A stretch of 64,000 bases of DNA from positions 38,723-102,722 of the forward strand of contig JQIX01000046.1 of assembly GCA_003934925.1 (NCBI GenBank). The letters are read 5' to 3'. The position numbers and the translations under genes are program-made. Below, one piece after another: positions 50,959 through 60,662 of the stretch (the first letter of the stretch is position 1; each line of letters begins with the position of its first letter). This DNA comes from Epsilonproteobacteria bacterium (ex Lamellibrachia satsuma). Lineage in GTDB: Bacteria > Campylobacterota > Campylobacteria > Campylobacterales > Sulfurovaceae. The notes beneath the pieces are model-generated. The model ran no database searches, was not told the DNA's origin, and was given only the letters and a program-made list of their open reading frames with translations.

Positions 50959-53082
50959 GTGTTCAATAGTCTAGTGAAAGGTTCCATTATCTTGGTAATG
51001 ATATTTGCTGTGGCACTTACCGCAGCATTCGTCTATGCCTATGAAGAGATATCTTTGGATGCTGATAAGCTTATTAACTACAAGCCTGAAACTTCTTCTG
51101 TCATTTTGGACAGGAATGGTGAAAAACTTGCCTATGTCTTTAAAAAACAGCATCGCCTGTATGCCCGCTATGATGAGCTCCCGAGTTTCCTTGTTGAAGG
51201 GCTTATCGCTATGGAAGATACGAAATTCTTTGAGCATAGTGGTGTGAATATCGATGCGATCCTGAGAGCCATCGTAAAAGATATTCAGGCAGGAAAGTTT
51301 GTAGAAGGGGGAAGTACTTTAACTCAGCAGCTCATTAAAAATAAAATCCTCACGAATGAAAAGAAGTTGGCCCGTAAGATCAAAGAGGCGATCCTGGCAA
51401 TAAAGATCGAACATGAACTGAGTAAAGAGGATATCATTGAACGCTATCTCAACGAGATCTCCTATGGCAATAATTACTTTGGAGTAAAGACGGCTGCCAA
51501 CGGATACTTTCACAAAGAATTGAATGAACTTACACGTAAAGAAGCAGCGATCCTGGTCGGTCTGCCAAATGCACCAAGCTATTATAATCCGCTTAAGCAT
51601 TATAAGAGGGCGCTGAACCGTGCCAATAATGTACTTTATCGTATGAAAAGTATAGGATGGATCTCCAAAAGCGATTATCTGAAAGCAGTCAAAGAATCTC
51701 CTAAAGTCTATAAAACATCACTGACACAAAATATTGCACCATATATCGTGGATGAAGTATTGAGACGTTTTAAGGGGAGACTTGGTGATATACGTACAGG
51801 CGGGTATCAGATATATACTACCATCGATATGAAACAGCAGGCTATTGCAAGAGAAGCTGTTTCTTATGGTTATAAAAGAGCATTAAAAAAATATAAAGAA
51901 AAACCAGAGAACTCTACACTCAATACAGCATTTGTAGCAGTAGAGAGTAAAACCGGAGATATACTGGCAATGGTGGGAGGGGCAGACTATAACAGGTCTG
52001 CATTTAACCGTGTGACACAGTCTGTAAGACAGCCTGGTTCCGCTTTTAAACCCTTTATCTACCAGACGGCATTGGATATGGGTTATAATCCCGCAAGTCC
52101 TTTGACCGATCTGGCAAGAACATTTCAGTACTACTACAAGGGCAAGCCAAAGATCTGGTCACCCAAGAACTATGAGCGTGATTTCAAAGGATTTATCCCG
52201 TTACGGGAAGCATTGGTACATTCAAGAAATCTTGCAACTATTAATCTTGTAGCAGATATAGGAGTAAGTACGATTCGTAAGCGGTTGGCATTTTTGGATG
52301 TACCGCATATCCCAAGAGATATGTCCATTGCTTTGGGTAATCTTGGGTTAAGCCCTCTTAAAATGGCACAGATATTTTCAGTGTTTGCCAATAAAGGACA
52401 TATGATCGAGCCAAGGCTTGTCAGTAAGGTCATTTCTAAAGAAGGGGCTGTTATTTATGAAACACGCCCCAAAGAGATAGCCAACTTTACAACGCCTGAA
52501 CAGGCATATCTGATGACCGATATACTCAAAGATGTCATCAAAAGAGGTACGGGTAGGAATGCACGTGTAAAAGGCATAGAACTTGCAGGGAAAACAGGTA
52601 CGACAAACAACAGTGTGGATGCATGGTTCTGTGGATATTCACCAACGATCGAAGCCATTTCGTGGTTTGGACGTGATGACAATAAGCCTATAGGACGCAG
52701 AGGCGCAACGGGTGGTGCCCTTGCGGCACCGGGGTTTGCTTTTTATTTTAAAAAACTGATAGAACTTTATCCTGAGACCAAACGAAGCTTTGATATACCG
52801 CAAGGCGTATTCAAAGGGGAATATGAAGGCAGGAGCGAATTGTATACTGAGAACTCTCCTCTTCCGATACATAAAAATCCTAAAAGTGAGTATGATCGTA
52901 TGTTCAATGAAAGTAACGAGAGTACGGAAGATATCAGTCCTGAAGAAGATATGGGAATGGCAGAAACGATCAATATAGATGAAGATTTTGAGAAAGAAAT
53001 TCAGGAAGAGAATGATCCGTTGCATCCTAAAAGAAAGGTACCTAAAAAACCGGTTTCAGAGGATAGCGGGACACTGTTCTAA
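50959..53082 (+). CDS. mrcA: Class A penicillin-binding protein (PBP1A)
   Basis: The 707-residue protein has an N-terminal anchor (about 8-28), a glycosyltransferase domain with AMEDTKFFEHSGVN (catalytic E86) and EGGSTLTQQLIKN, and a transpeptidase domain with RQPGSAFKPF, SRNLATIN and KTGTTNN. It polymerises and cross-links peptidoglycan. Start is GTG 50959. The last 90 residues are acidic and low complexity. Confidence 0.92.
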   Translation: MFNSLVKGSIILVMIFAVALTAAFVYAYEEISLDADKLINYKPETSSVILDRNGEKLAYVFKKQHRLYARYDELPSFLVEGLIAMEDTKFFEHSGVNIDAILRAIVKDIQAGKFVEGGSTLTQQLIKNKILTNEKKLARKIKEAILAIKIEHELSKEDIIERYLNEISYGNNYFGVKTAANGYFHKELNELTRKEAAILVGLPNAPSYYNPLKHYKRALNRANNVLYRMKSIGWISKSDYLKAVKESPKVYKTSLTQNIAPYIVDEVLRRFKGRLGDIRTGGYQIYTTIDMKQQAIAREAVSYGYKRALKKYKEKPENSTLNTAFVAVESKTGDILAMVGGADYNRSAFNRVTQSVRQPGSAFKPFIYQTALDMGYNPASPLTDLARTFQYYYKGKPKIWSPKNYERDFKGFIPLREALVHSRNLATINLVADIGVSTIRKRLAFLDVPHIPRDMSIALGNLGLSPLKMAQIFSVFANKGHMIEPRLVSKVISKEGAVIYETRPKEIANFTTPEQAYLMTDILKDVIKRGTGRNARVKGIELAGKTGTTNNSVDAWFCGYSPTIEAISWFGRDDNKPIGRRGATGGALAAPGFAFYFKKLIELYPETKRSFDIPQGVFKGEYEGRSELYTENSPLPIHKNPKSEYDRMFNESNESTEDISPEEDMGMAETINIDEDFEKEIQEENDPLHPKRKVPKKPVSEDSGTLF

Positions 53083-53091
53083 AGGATAATA

Positions 53092-54399
53092 ATGCATAGT
53101 TTTGCACCGGAAATAATACTTATTACCATACTCGGTCTGGTTGTTTTCTCTGATGCTATGGCAAATAGATTAAAAATACCATCCGTTTTTTTACTACTTA
53201 TAAGTTCTTATCTTATATATACCTATGTACCAACGGCTGTACCTATAGATATGAAACATCAATTTGATACGATCATTATCTTTTGTATCCCTCTTATCTT
53301 CATGGGAGATGCCCTGCATTTGCATTTTTCGGATATAAAAAAACATGCATGGAGCATCTTTTACCTGGCAGTGGTGGCTGTAGCACTTTCTATCACCGTA
53401 GGCGCAAGCCTGTATCAGTTCAATGTATTTGAAGGGCTGACTTTGGGAGCATATGTCTCACTTTTTGCTATCAATATGGCTACCGATGCAGTGAGCGTAC
53501 AGTCCGTGCTCTCACGTTTTGAAGGGATCAGTCATGATATCAAAGTACTGATTGAAGGAGAATCTTTAGGAAATGATGCTACGGCTGTCATTGCCTTCTT
53601 CTTTATCGGTTTGCCATGGATGATGAGCGGTGAGATAGATGCCGGCCATGCTGCTATGGATGCACTGCGTGTCTTTGTGGTGAGTTTAGGTATGGGTATT
53701 GTTATAGGCTACATTTTTTATATGCTTATGAAACTTTTTTCAGATAAGCGCGGAGAATTGTTTGCATTTATCATAGAAGGATATGTGGCATATGTACTGG
53801 CTGAAGAGATGCATGTGAGTGGCATATTGACCCTCATTGCCGCTATCATCGCGACCAAAGCATGGATCGATATGGATATTAAAGTACTATGCAATACCGA
53901 AAAAAGTTCAAAAAGCAAAAGTTTTTTACGTAAAATGAGACTGGAAAATATTTGTGCTACAACCAATGAAAGACTGGAGTACATCTATGAAATGGCAAAG
54001 GAATTCGGCTATATTGCAGCAGTTATGATATTTTTTGTTCTAGCTGAAATGGTTGACCTGGATACACTTTGGAAATACAAAGTTGAAATATTGATTATGT
54101 TTACCGTAACTACATTGATACGTGCCATTTCCATGGCAAAATTCGCTTACTTTGGCAAAACACTTGATGCGATAAAGCCTGTAGGTACCGAGGGGTGGTT
54201 TATATTGACATTCTCAGGGATGAAAGGCGCCTTGTCCATTATTCTGGTACATATGATACCTGCCGCCTTTGAATATAAAGAGTTGTTTGAAGCAGTTACA
54301 ACGGGTGTAGTAGTATTGTCTATCTTTGTGTATGGTACAGTACTTTGGGCATATTTTACGTTTAAACCTAAAAAAGAAACAAGGTTGTTTGAAAAGTAG
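53092..54399 (+). CDS. CPA1-family Na+(K+)/H+ antiporter (NhaP-like)
   Basis: The 435-residue protein has about 12 helices and the ion-binding segment FAINMATDAVSVQSVL together with GESLGNDATAVIAFF, where the N-D pair fits electroneutral CPA1 antiporters. It exchanges cytoplasmic Na+ or K+ for protons. It follows the PBP1A gene by nine bases. Confidence 0.87.
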   Translation: MHSFAPEIILITILGLVVFSDAMANRLKIPSVFLLLISSYLIYTYVPTAVPIDMKHQFDTIIIFCIPLIFMGDALHLHFSDIKKHAWSIFYLAVVAVALSITVGASLYQFNVFEGLTLGAYVSLFAINMATDAVSVQSVLSRFEGISHDIKVLIEGESLGNDATAVIAFFFIGLPWMMSGEIDAGHAAMDALRVFVVSLGMGIVIGYIFYMLMKLFSDKRGELFAFIIEGYVAYVLAEEMHVSGILTLIAAIIATKAWIDMDIKVLCNTEKSSKSKSFLRKMRLENICATTNERLEYIYEMAKEFGYIAAVMIFFVLAEMVDLDTLWKYKVEILIMFTVTTLIRAISMAKFAYFGKTLDAIKPVGTEGWFILTFSGMKGALSIILVHMIPAAFEYKELFEAVTTGVVVLSIFVYGTVLWAYFTFKPKKETRLFEK

Positions 54400-54512
54400 G
54401 TTTGGTTTTGCGGATATTGGAACAGATATAGAATGTCTGATGGAAGTTGAAATGCTAAGTAAGATAATGAATATTCAACGAAAAATGGTCTGACTAAAAT
54501 AAAAGTGTGTTC

Positions 54513-54530
54513 TTCGGGCAGAAGCCCGAA
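54513..54530. terminator. Hairpin between convergent nhaP-like gene and glnA
   Basis: TTCGGGC, loop AGAA, GCCCGAA is a strong 7-base-pair stem six bases beyond the end of glnA (minus strand). There is a weak TTTTATTTT stretch further on in the glnA direction, so it could serve as its terminator. Confidence 0.5.
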
Positions 54531-54535
54531 AGATG

Positions 54536-55969
54536 TTAGCAAGAGTATGTAGTGATGTACTCATGTGCTGTAGGGCGACCTTCAACAGGGATAACGTGTC
54601 TGTCGAACATGTAGTCAACATATTCTTGTACGTATTCTGGACTCATGATAGGTGCAAGGAAGTCATGATCCTTTTCAAGTCCTTCTAGTGCATCTCTAAA
54701 TGAGTTTGGAAGCTCAGGGATACCTCTTTCAGCAATCTCATCTCTAGTAAGCTCAAATAAATCTTCGTTAAATGGACCAACAAGTGGGTAACCACCTTTT
54801 TCGATACCATCAAGACCAGCAATCATAAGTACTGCAAACGCAAGGTAAGGACAAGCAGTAGAGTCTGGGAATCTAGTTTCAATTCTAGTTGCCGGTGCAC
54901 CTGCACCATAAGGAATACGACAAGCAGCCGAACGATTTTGGCTAGAGTAAGTAAGAATACGTGGTGCTTCAAAACCTGGAAGTAGTCTCTTAAATGAGTT
55001 TGTACTTGGGTTTGTAAATGCAGCTACTGCTTCTTTGTGTGCAAAAATACCAGAAAGGTAATCAAGCGCTGTTTTAGAAAGGTTTGCGTATGCTCCCTCT
55101 TCATAGAATGTGTTGACACCATCTTTCCAGAGTGATTGGTGAACGTGCATACCGTTACCATTATCATTATAAATTGGTTTTGGCATAAATGTTGCTGTTT
55201 TACCATTAAGATGAGCAACCATTTTTACAACGTATTTGTATTTTTGTACGTTATCAGCAGCAGTAATGATGTCAGAGTAAACGATACCGATTTCGTGTTG
55301 ACCTTGTGCCACTTCGTGGTGACCAAGAATGACTTCAAGACCTACTTCTTCAAGAATCTGCATCATCTCAGCTCTTAAGTCTACTGCCGGATCTGTTGGT
55401 TGTACCGGGAAGTAACCACCTTTGATTCTTGGTCTGTGACCCATGTTTCCATATTCACCGTAATCTGCAGCATCAGCCCAGTGACCTTCATCTGTTTCTA
55501 CTTTAAATGACTGATGGTTGTCATGGTCAACGATCTTCACATCATCAAAGATGAAGAATTCATTTTCTGGACCAAAGTAAGCAGCATCTGCAATACCAGC
55601 TTCATCTAGTGCTTTCAATGCTTTTTTAGCAATTGATCTTGGACATTTTGCATAAAGTTCATCTTTGTAGATGTCATAGACATCACAGATTACACATACA
55701 GTGCTATCTGCGGTAAAAGGGTCAAGGAATGCAGATTCTACATCCGGCTTAAGAATCATGTCTGATTCATTGATTGGTTGCCATGCATCAATAGATGAAC
55801 CATCAAAAGGAAGACCTGCTTCTAGCATTTTATCATCTACAGCACCTGCTCTGTATGAAATATGATGCCATGCACCTTTAATATCTGTAAATCTGAAGTC
55901 TATAAATTCTACCTCATTCTCTTCACAGTATTTGTTAAATTCTGCTATATTGTTTACGAATTTACCCAT
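54536..55969 (-). CDS. glnA: Glutamine synthetase type I
   Basis: The 477-residue GSI protein has the metal and substrate segments GNGMHVHQSLWKDG, FLPGFEAPRILTYSSQNRSAACRIP and PYLAFAVLMIAGLDG. It forms glutamine from glutamate and ammonia. At the site of E. coli Tyr397 the sequence reads EDLFEL with Phe405, so adenylylation is not possible there; a Phe is known in Helicobacter pylori GlnA. It stands as a single gene. Confidence 0.95.
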   Translation of the reverse strand: MGKFVNNIAEFNKYCEENEVEFIDFRFTDIKGAWHHISYRAGAVDDKMLEAGLPFDGSSIDAWQPINESDMILKPDVESAFLDPFTADSTVCVICDVYDIYKDELYAKCPRSIAKKALKALDEAGIADAAYFGPENEFFIFDDVKIVDHDNHQSFKVETDEGHWADAADYGEYGNMGHRPRIKGGYFPVQPTDPAVDLRAEMMQILEEVGLEVILGHHEVAQGQHEIGIVYSDIITAADNVQKYKYVVKMVAHLNGKTATFMPKPIYNDNGNGMHVHQSLWKDGVNTFYEEGAYANLSKTALDYLSGIFAHKEAVAAFTNPSTNSFKRLLPGFEAPRILTYSSQNRSAACRIPYGAGAPATRIETRFPDSTACPYLAFAVLMIAGLDGIEKGGYPLVGPFNEDLFELTRDEIAERGIPELPNSFRDALEGLEKDHDFLAPIMSPEYVQEYVDYMFDRHVIPVEGRPTAHEYITTYSC

Positions 55970-56043
55970 GTTGTAACTCTCCTAATTAAAAATTTATCAT
56001 TAAATTATAACCATTATAAAATAAATATGTTCACTGTTTATGC

Positions 56044-56832
56044 CTAAAAAGTAATCAATTGTCTATCTCGTTCTTGAAAAGTAACAGCTTTTGTATAACC
56101 TGCCTCTTTTGCAAGGGCAATGACCTCTTCATAACCAAAGCCGATTTGCTCTACTGCATGGGCATCTGAAGAAAAAGTAATAGGTATGTCAAGAGCATAG
56201 GCTTCTTGAAGAAGTGTTTTGGAAGGATATATCTCTCCTACAGGTTTGCGGAGCCCTGCTGTATTGAGTTCAAGTACCATATCGGATCTTTTAATGGCTT
56301 GCAGCGCATCTTTTGCCAAGATGCGTGTGTCCTGCTTTGGCATGAATTTAAATACTTTGATAAGGTCCAGATGGCCCACGATGTCAAACTTTCCGGATTT
56401 GGCCATGGCTTCGGTCGCTTCAAAATAAGCCTGCCATATCTCATCGATGTCTCTGTTCTCCCATCCGCCTATGAATTCCGGATTGTCAAAACTCCATTTG
56501 TCGATGAAATGGACCGAACCGATAAGGTAATCCACTTTTGCATTTAGTACACGTTCATCCATATGCCCGGGCAGATAATCCACTTCATAGCCAAGCAGTA
56601 TTTCTATATCATTTTTATAACGTTCTTTTGCTTCCAAAATATCATTGGTATAGGCCTGCATATCGCAAAATGGCAAACGATACTTCTCATCAAAATCCAT
56701 AGGAGCATGCTCGGAGAAACCATAGATATTTATACCGATCTCTATGGCTCTTTGGATATATTCATCCACAGTACCTTCTGCATGGTTGCAGCGTGCAGTA
56801 TGATTGTGTAAGTCTATTCTTGTTGTTTTCAT
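56044..56832 (-). CDS. PHP-family phosphatase (histidinol-phosphatase-like)
   Basis: The 262-residue protein has the PHP motifs RIDLHNHTARCNHAEGT, GYEVDYLPG, IGSVHFIDKW, VGHLDLIK and FSSDAHAVEQIG, holding the metal-binding His and Asp set. It most resembles histidinol phosphatase of the HisJ/HisK type for histidine synthesis. No his genes are adjacent, so substrate assignment rests on sequence alone. Confidence 0.82.
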   Translation of the reverse strand: MKTTRIDLHNHTARCNHAEGTVDEYIQRAIEIGINIYGFSEHAPMDFDEKYRLPFCDMQAYTNDILEAKERYKNDIEILLGYEVDYLPGHMDERVLNAKVDYLIGSVHFIDKWSFDNPEFIGGWENRDIDEIWQAYFEATEAMAKSGKFDIVGHLDLIKVFKFMPKQDTRILAKDALQAIKRSDMVLELNTAGLRKPVGEIYPSKTLLQEAYALDIPITFSSDAHAVEQIGFGYEEVIALAKEAGYTKAVTFQERDRQLITF

Positions 56833-56924
56833 AGAGATGATTTTAGCATAAAAACTGTTTTTTACTACTAATAGGGTAAAATAAGAGCCATTATTAATAT
56901 GTTGGGCATATTATTGTTTTTAAG

Positions 56925-56944
56925 GCAGGGTGGATTTATCCACC
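56925..56944. repeat. REP-like palindrome upstream of the U32 gene
   Basis: GCAG followed by GGTGGA, loop TTTA, TCCACC. It resembles the GTAG-headed group with one change in the foot. It lies in the leader of the U32 gene; the gap 56833-56972 has no clear gene. Confidence 0.45.
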
Positions 56945-56972
56945 GCTTGATAGAAAATTGTTTAGGAAGATA

Positions 56973-58322
56973 ATGACAAACTCAAATAAAGTAGAACTTT
57001 TAGCTCCCGCAGGCAACCTGGAGAAGATGAAGATTGCTCTGAATTATGGTGCAGATGCTGTCTATGGTAGTACCAGTACCTTTTCACTTCGTATCCGTTC
57101 AGGTAAAGAGTTTGATATGGAATCTTATGCAGAGGGTATTGCCTATGCGCATGCTAGAGATAAAAAGGTATATGCTACTGTAAACTCTTTTCCGTTTAAT
57201 TCCCAGGTGAAACTCTATGAAAAACATATTGCCAAGATAGCTGAACTTAAACCAGATGCGTTGATTGTCTCTAGCCCAGGAGTGGTGAAAATAGCCCACA
57301 GCATTGCCCCTGATATTCCTATCCACCTCTCTACACAGGCCAATGTGATGAATGCGATGGATGCAGAAGTCTATTATGATCTGGGGGTCAAACGTATTAT
57401 TGTGGCACGCGAGATAAGCCTCAAGGATTGTGAAGCCATCAAGTCACATCTTCCAGACTTGGAACTTGAAGTCTTTGTACATGGTTCTATGTGTTTTGCC
57501 TACTCCGGGCGCTGTTTGGTCTCGGCACTGCAAACAGGGCGTGTACCAAACCGCGGAAGCTGTGCCAATGACTGCCGTTTTCCTTATGAGATCTATGCGC
57601 ATAACCCCGAGAGCGGAACGACTTTCAGGCTGGATGAGGAAGAAGAGGTGGGAACATACATCATGAATGCCAAAGATATGAATATGGCATCACATATTGA
57701 TGAGATCCTGACATCCGGCGTGATAGATTCTCTTAAAATAGAAGGACGTACAAAATCACCTTATTATGCAGGTGTGGTAACCAAAGCGTATCGGAATGCC
57801 ATAGATGATTTCTATGCAAAAGATTTTGAAGCTTCAAGATATCAGAGAGAGCTCAATACTACACAAAACCGTGGCTTTACCGATGCGTATCTTACCTCTC
57901 GTCCGTTTGAAAAAAATGATACTCAGGCACATGGTTTCTCCATACAGTATGGGACGCACCAGGTTGCAGGTCTTGTCAGTGAAGACGGTACAACATGGAA
58001 ATGCAAGGACAAAACCTGTGTAGGTGACAGCGTAGAGATCGTGCTTCCTATCGGTGCATCTGTTGAACTGGTCGATAATGAGTATGGGAAAATAGATGAG
58101 ATAGCAGGACAGTATTGGCTGACATTTAAAAAGATCGTTACCAAAGACGGTAAAGAACTTGAGTGTGTGCATAGCGGCAATGTCAATGAAATAGTACTTC
58201 CCACCCCGTTGCCAGGATATACCATCTTAAGACGTAAGATAGCAGAAGCTTTGGAGAAAAAAGGGCTTACAGATGAGTCAACCCCAATGAATTTGGAACC
58301 AAAAAATGAAGGAGAAAAATAG
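56973..58322 (+). CDS. U32-family protein (TrhP/RlhA-like RNA hydroxylation)
   Basis: The 449-residue protein has VELLAPAGNLEKMKIALNYGADAVYGS and the VHGSMCFAYSGRCLVS and NRGSCANDCRFPYEI segments, whose cysteines bind an Fe-S cluster in the U32 group. Members such as TrhP hydroxylate tRNA uridine 34 and RlhA hydroxylates 23S rRNA. This looks closest to TrhP (YegQ). ATG 56973 follows an AGGAAG site. purE starts right after it. Confidence 0.8.
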   Translation: MTNSNKVELLAPAGNLEKMKIALNYGADAVYGSTSTFSLRIRSGKEFDMESYAEGIAYAHARDKKVYATVNSFPFNSQVKLYEKHIAKIAELKPDALIVSSPGVVKIAHSIAPDIPIHLSTQANVMNAMDAEVYYDLGVKRIIVAREISLKDCEAIKSHLPDLELEVFVHGSMCFAYSGRCLVSALQTGRVPNRGSCANDCRFPYEIYAHNPESGTTFRLDEEEEVGTYIMNAKDMNMASHIDEILTSGVIDSLKIEGRTKSPYYAGVVTKAYRNAIDDFYAKDFEASRYQRELNTTQNRGFTDAYLTSRPFEKNDTQAHGFSIQYGTHQVAGLVSEDGTTWKCKDKTCVGDSVEIVLPIGASVELVDNEYGKIDEIAGQYWLTFKKIVTKDGKELECVHSGNVNEIVLPTPLPGYTILRRKIAEALEKKGLTDESTPMNLEPKNEGEK

Positions 58323-58817
58323 ATGAAATTCGTATCGATTGTAATTGGAAGCAAGAGTGACTACTCTGTGATGAAAGAGTGTGCGGAAACACTTAAAAAG
58401 TTCGGCGTACCGTATGAACTTATTATCTCATCTGCACATAGAAGTCCGGAGAGAACAAAGAACTATATGAAAGAAGCAGAAGAAAAAGGGGCACAGGTAT
58501 TCATCGCCGCAGCAGGTATGGCGGCACACTTGGCAGGTGCCTTGGCCGCAAGTACAACTAAGCCGGTTCTTGGTGTTCCTATGGAAAGTGGTGCACTTAA
58601 AGGGGAAGATGCACTTTTAAGTACAGTTATGATGCCTGGCGGGATGCCTGTAGGTACAGTAGCCATCGGTAAAGCCGGTGCTGTAAATGCGGCGTATCTT
58701 GCTATTCAGATCATGGCCCTGAGTGATGATGAACTGAAAGTGAAACTTCAGGAAGACCGTATCAGTAAAGCAAAAAAAGTTGAGTTAGACTCTTCTGAAA
58801 TTGAAACTATACTTTAA
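58323..58817 (+). CDS. purE: N5-carboxyaminoimidazole ribonucleotide mutase PurE
   Basis: The 164-residue protein has [25 protein letters not shown] and [15 protein letters not shown] of class I PurE. It moves the carboxyl group in purine synthesis (N5-CAIR to CAIR). It begins directly after the U32 gene stop and precedes glyQ. Confidence 0.95.
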   Translation: MKFVSIVIGSKSDYSVMKECAETLKKFGVPYELIISSAHRSPERTKNYMKEAEEKGAQVFIAAAGMAAHLAGALAASTTKPVLGVPMESGALKGEDALLSTVMMPGGMPVGTVAIGKAGAVNAAYLAIQIMALSDDELKVKLQEDRISKAKKVELDSSEIETIL

Positions 58818-58832
58818 TATAAAGAAAGATTG

Positions 58833-59732
58833 ATGAACAAAAACAGCATAACATTTAGCGAACTACTACTAAAACTCCAACAATTCTGGGCAGAGCAGGG
58901 ATGTAATATCGTGCAACCGTATGACATCCCGTCCGGTGCCGGAACTTTTCACCCTGCAACACTGCTGAGGAGTTTGGACTCCAGACCTTGGGCAGCTGCC
59001 TATGTGGCACCAAGCCGTCGTCCTACAGACGGGCGTTATGGTGAGAATCCTAACCGTTTGGGTGCGTATTACCAGTTTCAGGCACTTATCAAGCCCAGTC
59101 CTGACAACATACAGGAGCTTTATCTGAAATCTCTGGAATACCTGGGATTGAACCTGCAAGAGCATGATATCCGTTTTGTGGAAGACAACTGGGAATCACC
59201 GACACTGGGTGCATGGGGGCTTGGCTGGGAAGTTTGGCTTGATGGGATGGAAGTGACACAGTTCACCTATTTTCAACAAGTAGGAGGCATTGCCTGTGAT
59301 CCTGTAGCAGTAGAGATCACGTATGGTACGGAACGTTTGGCAATGTATCTTCAGGGGGTTGAATCTGTTTTTGACATTGTCTGGAATCATTACGGTGATG
59401 AGATAACTACCTATGCCGATGTACATAAAGAGACGGAATATGAATTCTCCAAATACCACTTTGAAGTAGCGACTGTAGAAAAACTGTTCGCTCATTTTGA
59501 TGATGCAAGCGAAGAATGTCAACTCTGTTTGGAAAAAGGTCTGCCTCTCCCGGCGTATGATCAGTGCATGATCGCTTCGCATGCTTTTAATGTTCTGGAT
59601 GCCAGAAAGGCGATATCGCAGGCACAAAGACAGAACTATATTTTGAAAGTACGTGAACTTTCAATCGGGTGTGCACAGTTGTATAAAGCGCAGGAAGAGG
59701 AGCGTAATGCCCGGGTTAGAGGGCAATCATAA
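58833..59732 (+). CDS. glyQ: Glycyl-tRNA synthetase alpha subunit
   Basis: The 299-residue protein has [29 protein letters not shown], the [18 protein letters not shown] [14 protein letters not shown] and [18 protein letters not shown], conserved in GlyQ. It works with GlyS (not in the window) to charge tRNA-Gly. ATG 58833 is used instead of TTG 58830. Confidence 0.95.
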   Translation: MNKNSITFSELLLKLQQFWAEQGCNIVQPYDIPSGAGTFHPATLLRSLDSRPWAAAYVAPSRRPTDGRYGENPNRLGAYYQFQALIKPSPDNIQELYLKSLEYLGLNLQEHDIRFVEDNWESPTLGAWGLGWEVWLDGMEVTQFTYFQQVGGIACDPVAVEITYGTERLAMYLQGVESVFDIVWNHYGDEITTYADVHKETEYEFSKYHFEVATVEKLFAHFDDASEECQLCLEKGLPLPAYDQCMIASHAFNVLDARKAISQAQRQNYILKVRELSIGCAQLYKAQEEERNARVRGQS

Positions 59733-59763
59733 GAATTTTGTCAATATCAGAATGTGGTTTTAT

Positions 59764-59870
59764 GTAGGTTTGGCCGTGCCAAACGCTAAATCTCATTTAA
59801 TTTAAAAAGACAATTCAAAATTTTTACAGCATTCATAATGCATTTTGACGTTTGGCACGGCCAAACCTAT
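59764..59870. repeat. Inverted pair of REP-like palindromes (BIME-like)
   Basis: A GTAG-headed palindrome (GTTTGGC-CGT-GCCAAAC, 59764-59785) and an inverted copy (59849-59870) identical at 21 of 22 positions flank about 63 A+T-rich bases, which hold a GCATT-CAT-AATGC hairpin. The pair lies between glyQ and the Nif3-like gene. Confidence 0.72.
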
Positions 59871-59893
59871 GGAATCAAGAAGAAAGGTTACGT

Positions 59894-60622
59894 ATGAAAC
59901 TGCAAGAAGTATATGATTTTCTGGACAAAATTTCCCCCTTCGAACTTCAGGAAAAATGGGATAACTCCGGATTCATAGTTGGTGATATGAACCGTGAAGT
60001 TTCGCAGGTTGTGGTTGCGTTGGATATCGATAGTGATATGATAGAAGAGGCAAAAAAAGGTACTCTCTTTGTTGTGCATCATCCACTTATATTTGCTAAA
60101 CTTACACAGCTTGATTTTTCCAAATATCCTTCCAATCTCCTTGAAAAAATGATACTTAAAAAGCAGTCACTCATAGCTATGCATACAAACTTTGACCAGA
60201 CGCATTTGAATCGATATGTGTTTGAAAAAGTTCTTGGATTTAAAACGGATTCACAAGAACCGTTCATCTGTACGGCAAAAGGAGAGTGGAACTACCATTC
60301 ACTTCTCTCTTTGCTGAAAGAGAAATTGCACCTGCCGACACTCAAAGTGGTAGGGAAGAAAGAAAATATTTCTTCCATTGCGCTTACAACAGGTGCAGGG
60401 GCTTCTCTTATGGATGAGGTAGAGGCCGATTGTTTCCTGACAGGCGATATTAAGTACCATGATGCAATGAAAGCAATGAGCGAAGATCTGATGATGGTGG
60501 ACATAGGACATTATGAAAGTGAGCGCTTTTTTGCCCAGATACTTTTGGATGAATTGAAAGTTTTACCTATTTTGGCTATAATTGCGAATTCTAAAAACCC
60601 GTTTCATACGGAAACACTCTAG
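59894..60622 (+). CDS. Nif3-like dinuclear metal centre protein
   Basis: The 242-residue protein has LQEKWDNSGFIVGD, VVHHPLIF, AMHTNFDQ and the VDIGHYESE motif with the metal-binding His and Asp set of NIF3/YbgI. Its cellular role is not settled. ATG 59894 is preferred because the longer frame begins inside the REP pair. Confidence 0.86.
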   Translation: MKLQEVYDFLDKISPFELQEKWDNSGFIVGDMNREVSQVVVALDIDSDMIEEAKKGTLFVVHHPLIFAKLTQLDFSKYPSNLLEKMILKKQSLIAMHTNFDQTHLNRYVFEKVLGFKTDSQEPFICTAKGEWNYHSLLSLLKEKLHLPTLKVVGKKENISSIALTTGAGASLMDEVEADCFLTGDIKYHDAMKAMSEDLMMVDIGHYESERFFAQILLDELKVLPILAIIANSKNPFHTETL

Positions 60623-60662
60623 AGAGACGGTAAAATCCCTCAAAACTCCTAAAGGATAGAGA

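Noticed and set aside
56899..56973. 24-residue ORF ahead of the U32 gene
   Set aside because: It runs through the palindrome at 56925-56944, has no ribosome site and no recognisable product.
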